A DNA stretch of 64,000 nucleotides from Rhodonellum psychrophilum GCM71 = DSM 17998 (GTDB taxonomy: Bacteria > Bacteroidota > Bacteroidia > Cytophagales > Cyclobacteriaceae), in contig NZ_KB906679.1 of NCBI RefSeq assembly GCF_000381545.1, positions 62,001-126,000 of the forward strand. The letters are read 5' to 3'. The translations under genes were made by a program, and so were the position numbers. This document shows positions 17,370-25,915 of the stretch, piece after piece (within the stretch, counting starts at the first letter, position 1; each line of letters starts with the position of its first letter). Under the pieces are notes generated by a model. It was not told where the DNA came from. It ran no database searches and was given only the letters and a program-made list of their open reading frames with translations.

Positions 17370-17665
17370 TGGATAAAATTATAAAAGATTTACAAGCAAA
17401 GTATAAGGAAGAATTGCTTAGAAATAATATTGATATATTATGTCAATATTATGAGCCATTTTTAAGATGCCGATTATTAAAAAATAACATTATACAAGAC
17501 TATGAATTTAGTAAAGAGGAAATGATTGAAATATTTAATTTTGTCAAAAATGAAAAGATTAATCGATTTCCTGAAGACAATAGGTTGGTGATAAGATTAG
17601 ACAAAAATGGTGTGTCTATGAAATTTGATTTTGATAAAGAATTTGCAGAAGAGCATTCCAGATGA
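17369..17665 (+). CDS. Small cytosolic protein, probable immunity protein
   Basis: A 98-residue protein with no signal peptide or membrane segment, starting MDKIIKDLQAKYKEELLRNN. Its ATG shares the last base of the nuclease gene's TAA (TAATG), the typical position of an immunity gene. It ends in alternating charged strands (VIRLDKNGVSMKFDFDKE). I do not recognise the family. The immunity role rests on position, size and cytosolic nature. Expression coupled to the toxin would protect the producer and its kin. Confidence 0.68.
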   Translation: MDKIIKDLQAKYKEELLRNNIDILCQYYEPFLRCRLLKNNIIQDYEFSKEEMIEIFNFVKNEKINRFPEDNRLVIRLDKNGVSMKFDFDKEFAEEHSR

Positions 17666-17804
17666 AAATCTACTGCGATTATAATTGAAAGATTGTTATT
17701 CTTTTCTTTTATGATTAGGACTCATGATGTGCTTAATTATAATATTTTATTTTTATTTAATTAATTTTTTTAAATTAATTAAATTACGATTAATTATTTA
17801 TATA

Positions 17805-17957
17805 ATGGAAATTAAGATCGAATCAGCAACAATTCAAAATGTTTGGGAAGCGCTACAGCAAGTGCCAAGTAATCCAAGATTCCATCAGGCTGAAAAACTT
17901 TTCATCAAAAAAATGAAAAAAGGTTGGATTTTCCTATCCAATAAATTGAAGAGATAA
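17805..17957 (+). CDS. Small hypothetical protein (50 aa)
   Basis: Starts at ATG 17805 (MEIKIESATIQNVWEALQQV) and ends KKGWIFLSNKLKR. The second gene starts 8 bases after its stop, so the two are probably co-transcribed. The upstream open frame to 17724 is an AT-rich low-complexity extension and is not included. No family recognised; a small acidic-then-basic helical protein. Confidence 0.45.
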   Translation: MEIKIESATIQNVWEALQQVPSNPRFHQAEKLFIKKMKKGWIFLSNKLKR

Positions 17958-17965
17958 TCAATTTA

Positions 17966-18979
17966 ATGGATAGTCCATTTGACGATTATCGATTTCATTT
18001 TGATGAACTTCTGAAAATTTTTGAAATTTCTTTAGAATATGTTAGTTATCGCCCTAAGGTAATTGCTAGTGGTGTTTCAAGTTTTGAAGCGATAAGGCCG
18101 GAAAATTTTGTGCTCTTACTTAATATGTTAGAACGAATGGGTCTCCAAATAAATACCCAAAGATTTGTTGAGATACTTTTGCCAACCTTTGTTGCACGTT
18201 CGAAAACCATTTTTTCATCTGCCGAATTGGAATTCTTTTGGTACACAAAATATCGTTATAAAACAGATGATATTATTCTCTTTTCTGACAAACCTTTGTT
18301 GTCTACTGAGCCTATAGATGCTTTTAAAATATCCAATGGTTTCATACTTTCACTTTACAAAAATGACGAAAACCAAGAAACTCTAATGTTGAGAATTCGT
18401 GCGCCAAAATATCGAAAACGTCCACAAATAAGGCGAGTAGTTTGTGATGATTGTGGTTTTGAATGTCAAAAGGGAGATCCAGAGTCAAGTTTTTTACATC
18501 GAAAAGAACACAAAAGACGTTTATCCTGGTTGAAACCTGATCCCCTTCCAATAATGCTTTTGGAACTTCAGAAAGATAGAATTGAAGCAGAACATGTTTC
18601 CTTCATCTCATCGTGTTGGAAACACAAAGAAATGTATAATCGAGCACTTGCTTTTAAGAGAGAGTTTCATAATAACTTTGTACAATGGAGTCATAATGGA
18701 AAGGAAGATATTGATGCCCATGGATTTTTATTTACTGGAGATAAAGGTGAAATTGTGGGAGCTTGTGCGTTTCGTAATAGAACAAAAGATGGTCAACATC
18801 AAAGGTGGGGATTACTGTGGATTTGGTTTTGCCCAAATGAACGAAGAAATGGACATTTGGCGAAACGTTGGAGAATGCTTCGACTGCGATTTTGAGATTT
18901 CCTTGTTGAACCTCCAGTTAAAGATGCGATGAAGTCTTTTCTTAAAAAACATGATGATTTAGCACTTTTAGATAAATAA
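17966..18979 (+). pseudogene. Eco1/ESCO-like zinc-finger acetyltransferase with an in-frame TGA
   Basis: The first open part (17966-18895) encodes 309 residues. Residues 159-183 form a C2H2-type finger: CDDCGFEC, then H and H three residues apart in FLHRKEHKRR. A GNAT-like region follows with IVGACAFRN, WGLLWIWFCPNERRNGHLAKRW. This finger-plus-GNAT order resembles the Eco1/ESCO cohesin acetyltransferase layout, also seen in bacterial proteins. A TGA at 18893-18895 interrupts the frame, after which the same frame continues as DFLVEPPVKDAMKSFLKKHD to TAA at 18979, in keeping with the family's usual C-terminus. One base change would restore about 37 residues. It may be a recent pseudogene or a slightly shortened active protein. 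Confidence 0.65.
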
Positions 18980-19325
18980 AACATAAAGGTGTGGTAGTAT
19001 TGTCACTCATTTCTGGAGATTTTATTTTTATCACTTTAAATATCCCAAGATTTGAAACCCCAATCATATTCCCACGAAGAAGGAATGCAAATCCCCTTTT
19101 ATCTGAATCCGAAATTGCAAATGTCGAACAGCAAGAGACCCAATAATCCTATAATCCTTAGTCCAATTTTAACCCTTATTGTACATTGCCACCCGTAATT
19201 CTCTAATAATCAGTTAGGAGTTTGGTTTTTTTGACTTCACCATCTTGGCACCAGCCCTTTTTCTCCCAATAGTCTGATTTTATTGAATTTTCAAGCCCAT
19301 TTGGAAACCGGATGCATATTTTGGG
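18980..19325. other. Intergenic region made of repeat remnants
   Basis: Holds a partial RAYT-linked repeat and a partial copy of the 170-bp dispersed element, described separately. No gene is supported. Confidence 0.6.
19047..19132. repeat. RAYT-linked repeat, degraded copy E
   Basis: AGATTTGAAACCCCAATCAT, then GGAATGCAAATCCC and GAAATTGCAAATGTCGAACAGC align in order with copies A-D, but the palindromes are partly lost. It is about 5.5 kb from the transposase. Confidence 0.6.
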
Positions 19326-19326
19326 T
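19203..19326. repeat. 170-bp dispersed element, partial copy 1
   Basis: Shares TTTTTTGACTTCACCATCTT, CTCCCAATAGTCTGATTTT and CCCATTTGGAAACC followed by GCATATTTTGGGTT with the copies near 23.8, 46.7 and 63.2 kb. The first half of the unit is weak here. It abuts the stop codon of the NlpC/P60 gene. Confidence 0.7.
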
Positions 19327-19904
19327 TAAAGAGTTGAAATCACCCTTCTTGCTCCTAAAAATCTTGCCCTGTATTGCGGGTGTTCCAGACTGTTGGTGGT
19401 AATGCCTCTGCCGCCGCCTCCTGAAGAGCTATGGACAAAAAAGATTTCATCCTCTGTTGAGAACACGATGCCGACATGCCCGACCCGGTCACTGTCATTC
19501 TCATATCCTTTGAAAAAAACCAGATCACCCTTGGCGAGATTACTTTCGTCCACCGGAGTGCCTTCCAAAAACTGGTTGGCAGAACCGGCGGGAATTTCGA
19601 TCCCAAACTTATTGAAAACAAAGTAAATAAACCCCGAACAGTCAAATCCATTCAACGATTTGCCTTCATAGGCGTAGGGAATTCCTTTCATGGACAAGGC
19701 GTAAGTTATCAGAGAATCAGTTTTGGTGTCAATTGCATTGTCATATAAAAAAATTTGTTGGGCAGCAGCTGAGTTGGTTTTGTTGGCTTCGGATTGATTC
19801 CGGACCAAGACCACCAAGAAGCCAACGGCCACCAACATATAAATGATTCTTTGCTGGTTAAGTCTCTTGATACCCTTAAAAATCAACTTTAAATACCGCT
19901 GCAT
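19326..19904 (-). CDS. NlpC/P60 (C40) family peptidase
   Basis: With the ATG at 19904 the protein has 192 residues. One N-terminal membrane segment or signal (RIIYMLVAVGFLVVLV) comes first, then a short linker and a C40 peptidase domain at about 65-190. The catalytic cysteine is in NGFDCSGFIYFVF, the histidine in VGHVGIVFS, and a further polar residue in FFVHSSSGG. Such enzymes cleave murein peptide stems in the periplasm. Open frame continues to 20135, but the extra 77 residues are not preceded by a convincing signal and overlap the divergent methyltransferase gene. No binding domain (SH3b, LysM) is present. It is divergent to the methyltransferase and probably monocistronic. Confidence 0.9.
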   Translation of the reverse strand: MQRYLKLIFKGIKRLNQQRIIYMLVAVGFLVVLVRNQSEANKTNSAAAQQIFLYDNAIDTKTDSLITYALSMKGIPYAYEGKSLNGFDCSGFIYFVFNKFGIEIPAGSANQFLEGTPVDESNLAKGDLVFFKGYENDSDRVGHVGIVFSTEDEIFFVHSSSGGGGRGITTNSLEHPQYRARFLGARRVISTL

Positions 19905-20065
19905 ATTAAAATAATTTGGTCGAACTTTAAGGATAGCTTTAATTGTGCCACAAATCGTTTTTTGATCAATAGAGATAAATTCCGAGGAAATAACAGGATA
20001 GGAGAGGTGGATTTGCTCCATTTGATAGGACAATACGATATGCTTATTTCTAAAAATCTGAAACA

Positions 20066-20692
20066 ATGGGTAAAAAAGAAACAACATTTGACCAAAACAC
20101 CTTGGAATACGATCGCTGGTTTGAGGAGCATCCATGCATTTACCAATCGGAAATTCTGGCCATTCAACAAGCGCTTCCGAAAGATAAATCAGGTATTGAA
20201 ATCGGTGTGGGTACTGGCCGTTTTGCGGAAACTTTACACATTAAATTTGGGGTAGAACCTTCCGCGAATATGGCAAGGATGGCTAAAAAGCGAGGTGTAC
20301 ACATTTACACCGCATATAGCGAAAATCTTCCGATTGAAAATGAAAGCTTCGACTTTGCCCTGATGGTGACGACCGTCTGTTTTATTTCTGACATCCCAAG
20401 AGCATTTTCGGAAGTTCATCGCATTCTAAGACCAAAGGGAGAAATCATCGTCGCCATCATTGACAAAAACAGCGCACTCGGTAAAAAATACCAAGCAGGA
20501 CAATCTTCAAGCAAATTTTATAAGGAGGCTCATTTTCATTCCACCGAAGTAATAACGGAATTGCTGAAGCAATCCGGTTTTCATGATTTTGACTTCTGGC
20601 AGACTTTGGCCAAACCGGATGAAAATGAAATCGAAAAACCTATCAAAGGTTACGGTCAAGGGAGTTTTGTCGTCATTAAGGCTGTTAAATAA
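20066..20692 (+). CDS. Class I SAM-dependent methyltransferase
   Basis: A 208-residue cytosolic protein. The SAM-binding motif I is GIEIGVGTGRFAE; motif II-like acidic loop is VEPSANMARMAKKRG; FDFALMVTTVCFI and AFSEVHRILRPKGEIIVAI fit motifs IV-VI of the Methyltransf_11 group. The length is usual for that group. Members methylate small molecules; the substrate cannot be predicted. It is divergent from the NlpC/P60 gene and followed by a repeat-bearing intergenic region, so it stands alone. Confidence 0.9.
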   Translation: MGKKETTFDQNTLEYDRWFEEHPCIYQSEILAIQQALPKDKSGIEIGVGTGRFAETLHIKFGVEPSANMARMAKKRGVHIYTAYSENLPIENESFDFALMVTTVCFISDIPRAFSEVHRILRPKGEIIVAIIDKNSALGKKYQAGQSSSKFYKEAHFHSTEVITELLKQSGFHDFDFWQTLAKPDENEIEKPIKGYGQGSFVVIKAVK

Positions 20693-21267
20693 GGTTTTCC
20701 CTTTACTTGATTTACCGGAAAAATGCTTTTTCCCTTAAGAAAAGTAAAAAAAATCCATAGCAACAAGCATCCAACCATTTTTCTCTACGACCCATGATCC
20801 CTACTGTTTACGTTTAAAAATCTCGAAATACAGATATTTCAGGATTTGCAATCCTGGTCATGGTTCCACAAAAAAAGAATTCAAATCCCCATTTTTCTGC
20901 ATTCGACATTCTAATTGTCGAATAACGCGATTCCAAATCCCCCTTTTGCCCGAATCTGACATCCCTAATGTCAAATTACCCTTCTCCGAATATTTTGGTC
21001 ATTAGTTAATGCTGTTTTTTTTTAGAGAATTTATATCTATTTTCAATTGTGCATTCCACATGAAGTGTGTTTTTAGGAATTGGCCAAATCCCGGTTCTGA
21101 TGATTTTGATTGGGAAAGGTCTTTTTTGATGGATGGGATTCTTTTATGGCCCATTTGGAAGTTTGATGGGCGGTAAGGCTTTTGGTATTTGCCGATAATT
21201 ATCCGGAGAGAGAAGTCTTTTCCGGCTGTGAAGGGACTATTTTTAAATCATTAGAGAGAGACAGGAT
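20693..21267. other. Intergenic region with repeat copy D
   Basis: About 575 bases. The central part is a RAYT-linked repeat; the rest contains no supported gene. The promoter for the Mla operon is expected near the high-coordinate end. Confidence 0.5.
20814..20980. repeat. RAYT-linked multi-hairpin repeat, copy D
   Basis: AATCTCGAAATACAGAT, CAGGATTTGCAATCCTG (intact palindrome), TTCAAATCCCC, and ATTCGACATTCTAATTGTCGAAT (intact palindrome) occur in the same order as copy A. A further TGACATCCCTAATGTCA palindrome follows. It is about 7 kb from the transposase, so the family is spread beyond the immediate flanks. Confidence 0.75.
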
Positions 21268-22041
21268 ATGAAATATTTCATAGGACTGAACAATGAATTT
21301 CTGACTGAGGTTGGTGAAATCTATCAATTTACCCGGCGATTTTTCAGGGAATTTTTCAAGCCCAAACAGGAGTTTGATGAATTCCTGCACCAATGTTTCT
21401 GGGTGGGGTACAAGACACTGCCCTTGGTCGGGCTGACGGCATTTATCATGGGACTGGTCCTGACGATCCAATCTCGGCCCACACTGGTGGAATTTGGCGC
21501 GCAGTCGATGTTGCCGGCGATGGTGTCGGTGTCCCTGGTGCGGGAAATCTCCCCGGTCATCACCGCCCTGATCTGCGCAGGCAAGATCGGCTCGGGCATG
21601 GGGGCTGAACTGGGGTCCATGCGGGTCACAGAACAGATCGATGCCATGGAAGTTTCGGGTACCAATCCCTTCAAATACCTTATAGTCACCCGTGTGGTGG
21701 CTACAACCGTCATGTTGCCCCTGCTCTCCAATCTCTCCAACGCCATTGCGATCTATGGGGGCTATCTCGGCGTCAACATCCGTGGCCATGTAAGCTGGCA
21801 TTTGTACTGGACCCAAGTTTTCGATGCCTTGAGTTATGGTGACCTGATTCCTTCCCTGATCAAGACTTTCTTTTTCGGTTTTGCCATCGGCATTATCGGC
21901 TGTTATAAAGGATACAATTCCAAGAAAGGGACGGAAGGGGTGGGAAGATCTGCTACTTCTGCCGTGGTGGTGGCCTCGCTTCTGGTCTTTGTCATTGACC
22001 TGATCGCCGTTCAGATCACGGATCTTTTGGGATTTACTTAA
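21268..22041 (+). CDS. mlaE: MlaE-family ABC transporter permease
   Basis: A 257-residue inner-membrane permease of the Mla lipid transport group. It contains the family pattern LREISPVITALICAGKIGSGMGAELG-like region (here VREISPVITALICAGKIG), AMEVSGTNPFKYLIVTRV, and several hydrophobic segments. It works with the ATPase and substrate-binding MCE protein encoded next to move phospholipids between the membranes and so keep the outer membrane asymmetric. The three genes lie in one operon with gaps of 12 and 2 bases. No MlaB or MlaC gene is adjacent, as is usual in Bacteroidota. Confidence 0.95.
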   Translation: MKYFIGLNNEFLTEVGEIYQFTRRFFREFFKPKQEFDEFLHQCFWVGYKTLPLVGLTAFIMGLVLTIQSRPTLVEFGAQSMLPAMVSVSLVREISPVITALICAGKIGSGMGAELGSMRVTEQIDAMEVSGTNPFKYLIVTRVVATTVMLPLLSNLSNAIAIYGGYLGVNIRGHVSWHLYWTQVFDALSYGDLIPSLIKTFFFGFAIGIIGCYKGYNSKKGTEGVGRSATSAVVVASLLVFVIDLIAVQITDLLGFT

Positions 22042-22053
22042 ACCGAATCTATA

Positions 22054-22785
22054 ATGGATCCAGTCGTGAAAGTAGAAAACGTCAACAAATCCTTTGGAGA
22101 CAACCATGTGCTCCGCAATTTCTCCTTGGAATTGGAGCCCGGCGAAAACCTGGTGATCCTTGGGAAATCGGGCTCGGGTAAGTCGGTGTTGATCAAATGT
22201 ATCATCAACCTGATGCCGGCTGATACGGGCAAGATCATCGTCCTGGATCAATCGATTCAGGACATGGATCAGGAGGAACTCGATATCCTGCGGGCCAAGG
22301 TCGGGTTTCTTTTCCAGAGCAATGCCTTGTATGATTCGATGACCGTCCGGGAAAACCTGGAGTTTCCGTTGCGCAGGCACTGGAGCAAGGAAGAACGGGA
22401 AAGGGGATCCGAAATGGCGGTTTTGGAGGCTTTGGAGGATGTTGGACTGGCCCATACCATCGATATGATGCCGGCGGAGTTGTCCGGCGGAATGCGGAAA
22501 AGGATTGCCCTGGCGCGCACCCTGATCCTGAAACCAACCATCATTCTCTACGATGAACCCACCACGGGTCTGGATCCGGTCACCGCACGGGAAATCAGCA
22601 ATTTGATGATAGAAGTGCAAAAGAAATACAATGCTTCGTCGATCATCATTTCGCATGACATGAATTGTATCAACATTACCTCCAACCGTGTCATCATGTT
22701 GATCGAAGGAAGGTGTTATGCCAATGATACCTTCAATAATCTTAAAAAATCCACCGATCCCAAAATCCGGGAGTTTTTTGCCTGA
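22054..22785 (+). CDS. mlaF: MlaF-type ABC transporter ATP-binding protein
   Basis: A 243-residue ATPase subunit. Walker A is LGKSGSGKSVL, the Q-loop follows in FLFQSNALYDS, the signature is LSGGMRKRIALA, Walker B is IILYDEPTTGLDP, and the switch histidine is in IIISHDM. The LSGGM(R/K)KR form of the signature is typical for MlaF. It starts 12 bases after the permease gene and powers lipid transport with it. Confidence 0.95.
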   Translation: MDPVVKVENVNKSFGDNHVLRNFSLELEPGENLVILGKSGSGKSVLIKCIINLMPADTGKIIVLDQSIQDMDQEELDILRAKVGFLFQSNALYDSMTVRENLEFPLRRHWSKEERERGSEMAVLEALEDVGLAHTIDMMPAELSGGMRKRIALARTLILKPTIILYDEPTTGLDPVTAREISNLMIEVQKKYNASSIIISHDMNCINITSNRVIMLIEGRCYANDTFNNLKKSTDPKIREFFA

Positions 22786-22787
22786 CC

Positions 22788-23783
22788 ATGAAAAAGAATA
22801 CGATAGAAAACTCGAAAGTAGGCTTGATCGTGATTGCGGGAACACTTTTCCTGCTTTTCAGCCTGTATATGATTGGAAAAAACCAGAACCTGTTCGGTTC
22901 CACCTTCAACCTCCGAGCCGTAGTCAAAAACGTCAACGGATTGGTGGTGGGAAACAATGTAAGATTCATGGGCATGGATGTGGGCACGGTGAAGTCGATC
23001 GACATGGCCAATGATACCTCCATTTACATCAGCATGCTCATCAACAATAATATGAAGCCCTTTATCAAGAAAAATGCGATCACCACCATCGGTACCGATG
23101 GATTGATGGGCAATAAATTGATCCACATCCTTCCCCAGAAAGAGGTGGCCGAGCCCGTTGAGGAAGGCGATGTCATTTTCTCACAAACCCCGATCGATAC
23201 GGATGACATCTTCAGGAGCCTGAATGCAACCAGCATGATCGTCGAAAAAACTTCTTTGAATCTCTTTGAAATTACTTCTAAATTGAACGGCAATGAGAAT
23301 TTTTGGGCTTTTCTTTCGGATACAGTCCTTACCCAGGATTTGAGAAATTCCGTCAGGGAATTCCGGCGAACAGGAGCGAATGCCAATGCCATGACGCTGG
23401 CTGGGAGGAATCTTGTCGAAAGACTCGAGCAGGGAAGCGGTCTGGTCAATACCCTTTTTATGGATTCGATTTTGTCCAATCAGCTGATCACCTCTCTGGA
23501 ACAAATCGGGCAAGCGAGTACCCATGCTGAATTGTTGCTGGAGGAAGTGAAAACGATGGTGATTGCCATGGAAAAGGGGGAAGGGACCACCGGATTGATT
23601 CTGAGGGATTCCATGATGCGGGAATCGATTTTGAACACCGCGCTGAATATAGAAGAAGGGACAGACAAATTCAACCAAAACATGGAAGCGCTCAAAACCA
23701 ATTTTCTTTTCCGTCGGTATTTTAGAAGACAGGAGAGACTAAAAGCGAAGGAAAAGGAGGCGGAGGCTGGAAATAGCAATTAG
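22788..23783 (+). CDS. mlaD: MlaD/MCE-domain lipid-binding protein
   Basis: A 331-residue protein with one N-terminal membrane anchor (VGLIVIAGTLFLLFSLYMI) and a single MCE domain at about 38-120 (FNLRAVVKNVNGLVVGNNVRF, VGTVKSI, ITTIGTDGLMGNKLI). A long helical region of 200 residues follows, then a basic, charged tail. MCE domains form hexameric rings that bind phospholipid in the periplasm. The extended helical part could build a longer tunnel than E. coli MlaD, though this is inference. It starts two bases after the ATPase gene. Confidence 0.93.
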   Translation: MKKNTIENSKVGLIVIAGTLFLLFSLYMIGKNQNLFGSTFNLRAVVKNVNGLVVGNNVRFMGMDVGTVKSIDMANDTSIYISMLINNNMKPFIKKNAITTIGTDGLMGNKLIHILPQKEVAEPVEEGDVIFSQTPIDTDDIFRSLNATSMIVEKTSLNLFEITSKLNGNENFWAFLSDTVLTQDLRNSVREFRRTGANANAMTLAGRNLVERLEQGSGLVNTLFMDSILSNQLITSLEQIGQASTHAELLLEEVKTMVIAMEKGEGTTGLILRDSMMRESILNTALNIEEGTDKFNQNMEALKTNFLFRRYFRRQERLKAKEKEAEAGNSN

Positions 23784-24156
23784 GAAAATGATTTTTTTGG
23801 TACGTTCCAAATTTTCTGTGCTCTTATTCAACCCGTTTTATGCATTACGAACTCCATTTAATATTTTAATTTACCGATGATCAGGTAATCAATTCGATGT
23901 TGACTATTTTTGACTAAACCCTTTTGGTGTCAGGAATTATTCTCCCAATAGTCTGATTTTCTTTCAGTTTCAATCCCATTTGGAAACCTATTGCATATTT
24001 CGGGTTCAATCCATTTGGCTTTGATGAGGGAATGTCCTGCGAGAGGGTCTCCTTCTCAAAAATGTAAATTGACCTAAGATGTCGATTTTTCCCCCAACTA
24101 CCGGGTTAAATGGAGAAGGCAGAAATTTGATTCACGCTGTATGTGGTCGGTGATTT
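23784..24156. other. Intergenic region with dispersed element copy
   Basis: Mostly occupied by a copy of the 170-bp dispersed element; no gene is supported between the convergent mlaD and Fic genes. Confidence 0.55.
23829..24009. repeat. 170-bp dispersed element, copy 2 (full)
   Basis: Begins ACCCGTTTTATGCATTACGA and runs through TTGACTATTTTTGACTAAAC, TCTCCCAATAGTCTGATTTT, CTTTCAGTTTCAATCCCATT and TGGAAACC, ending ATTGCATATTTCGGGTT. The same order of blocks is seen near 46.7 and 63.2 kb. No coding capacity and no terminal inverted repeat are obvious. Confidence 0.85.
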
Positions 24157-25263
24157 TTATTCTGCATTTGCTTTCAGTTCGTAATTGGTACTCCGGCCTC
24201 TTGGTGAACCTTTCACCAAAATTCCTTTTTCAATCAAGTCCTGAATATCACGCAAAGCGGTGTCTTGGGAGCATTTTGCAATCTTAGCCCATTTTGTAGT
24301 GTTGAGCACTCCCTCGAAATCCTCCATCAGCATATTCAGAATTTTTCTTTGTCTGTCATTTATATTGACCCTTGCATGTGTTACCCAGAATGCGTGTTTG
24401 TCAATTATTTTTTCAAGAAGCTTTTCAGAATTTTCTATCGCATGTATTAAACAATTCAAAAACCATTCTAGCCAGTTGGTAATATCCAATCCGCTTTTTT
24501 GGGTCTTTTCCAATATGTCATAATAGGAATTTCGTTCTTTTCGAATTTGAGTTGACATACTATAAAATCTATATGATTGTTCGTCGGAACGCGCCAGTAA
24601 CATCTCACTTAGTGCTCTTGAGATTCTTCCGTTTCCATCTTCAAAGGGATGTATTGTCACAAACCACAAATGTGCAATTGCAGCTTTCATGACAAGATCA
24701 GTATTTTGATCCCAATTAAACCAATCTAAGAAAATTCGCATTTCATTTTCAATCTGAGCCGCTGGAAGAGCTTGGTAATGCACTTTTTCTTTTCCCAACG
24801 CTCCCGAAACTACCTGCATCGGTCCTGTTGAATCCTCACGCCAGTTTCCTGAAATGATTTTATACATCCCGCTTTGTCCCATTGGGAACAAGGAGGTATG
24901 CCAAGAAAATAATCGATCCTTGTTCAAATCTTGGTCATAATTTTTGGTTGCATCAAGCATCAAATCCACAATTCCGTCAACATTACGTTGAGAAAAAACC
25001 AATCCTGATATATCAAGTCCCAATCGTCTTGCAATGGATGATCTTACTTGTTCTCTGTCTAGAAATTCACCTTCTATTTCAGTCGATTTTATAATCTCCT
25101 GTGTTAAAATCTCGAGATTGGCTTCATTGCGAAGTTCAAATCCCAAGGCTCCCATTTTGCCTATTAACCTGCCTTGTCTGTTTCTGACATGGGAAAGTAA
25201 GGATAGAAGTTTCTCGCTATTCCATATAAAAATTGGCCAATTCTGGTTGTTGTATAAATACAT
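24157..25263 (-). CDS. Fic family protein (DUF4172-Fic-wHTH)
   Basis: A 368-residue protein. Residues 1-80 fit the DUF4172 N-terminal domain and hold the inhibitory motif S60-x-x-x-E64-G65 in STEIEGE, which blocks the active site in class II Fic proteins. The Fic core has the full active motif HPFEDGNGR at 205-213, so AMP-transfer to a protein target is expected when inhibition is relieved. The last 70 residues are a winged helix (ILNMLMEDFEGVLNTTKWAK, TALRDIQDLIEKG). The gene's 5' region has four GCGGAGA repeats, one serving as the ribosome binding site. This hints at autoregulation by the C-terminal HTH, or by translation control. No antitoxin gene is adjacent, which fits the self-inhibited class. 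Confidence 0.93.
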   Translation of the reverse strand: MYLYNNQNWPIFIWNSEKLLSLLSHVRNRQGRLIGKMGALGFELRNEANLEILTQEIIKSTEIEGEFLDREQVRSSIARRLGLDISGLVFSQRNVDGIVDLMLDATKNYDQDLNKDRLFSWHTSLFPMGQSGMYKIISGNWREDSTGPMQVVSGALGKEKVHYQALPAAQIENEMRIFLDWFNWDQNTDLVMKAAIAHLWFVTIHPFEDGNGRISRALSEMLLARSDEQSYRFYSMSTQIRKERNSYYDILEKTQKSGLDITNWLEWFLNCLIHAIENSEKLLEKIIDKHAFWVTHARVNINDRQRKILNMLMEDFEGVLNTTKWAKIAKCSQDTALRDIQDLIEKGILVKGSPRGRSTNYELKANAE

Positions 25264-25915
25264 ATCTTTTTTCTCCGCGTATTATGCGGTGAAAATAAGG
25301 TTTATTCTCCGCATGAAAAAATTATCTCCGCATAAAATGCGTCCTAAATGATCATTATTCTCCGCACCTTTATTTTTGGCCCCGCCAATACCTTCTGGCA
25401 TAAAGAAGGTTTTGTGAATTGCGGAGTGGCATGAAGTCGAAAACCACCAAGGTTTAGGCCAATGGTAATATTGACGAATTGCACAAAGATGGGTGTCAAA
25501 TATCCATGTGGGTATCCACCAGCGTATTATCTGTGGAGGCGCCAAGTAGCGCAAAAAGTCCATCCTGAAATCCAATTTTTTTAAATGAAGAAAATATGAT
25601 CAAAGGCCGCAGAATGGATCCAAAACGTCTTTTAAACTTAATTTTCGCTTCATCGCTCTAGCGCCATTTTCATCTAATTTTGAGGAATTATTTAAGCATT
25701 CACAAAACCAAAAAGTGATTTTGTTTCCAGGAAGGCTTGCCAATTTCTTCCTTCAAATAACCCAAAATAGCTGATTTCTTTTTGGCCAAAAGCGGAGAAT
25801 CCGCTTTCAAATCCCTCTTTAAAAAAGAGAGTGGGAGTGAATGCGCATGGGTTAAACCCAGGAGCAATTGATCTAAAAACCAAAAACCATCACTAAAATT
25901 TCAATTTTGAGAACC
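25264..25915. other. Intergenic region between Fic and SusC genes
   Basis: About 650 bases. The first 100 hold the GCGGAGA repeats. The remainder has no supported gene; open frames here lack family resemblance. The promoter of the SusC/SusD operon must lie near the high-coordinate end. Confidence 0.5.
25272..25366 (-). promoter_or_regulatory. Four GCGGAGA repeats upstream of the Fic gene
   Basis: TCTCCGC(A/G), read on the minus strand as (T/C)GCGGAGA, begins at 25272, 25306, 25325 and 25359: spacings 34, 19 and 34 bases. The copy at 25272 lies 9 bases before the Fic start codon and doubles as its Shine-Dalgarno. Two copies sit in palindromes (CCGCGTATTATGCGG and CGCATAAAATGCG). The regular layout suggests an operator, possibly for the Fic protein's own winged helix. 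Confidence 0.5.

Noticed and set aside
21199-22845. A 548-codon open frame on the minus strand opposite mlaE and mlaF
   Set aside because: It is antisense to three well-supported genes, rich in H, R, D and Q with no family pattern, as expected for a shadow frame in GC-rich coding DNA.
25282-25575. A 97-codon minus-strand frame upstream of the Fic gene
   Set aside because: It covers the operator repeats and has no recognisable features; a gene here would clash with the Fic promoter.
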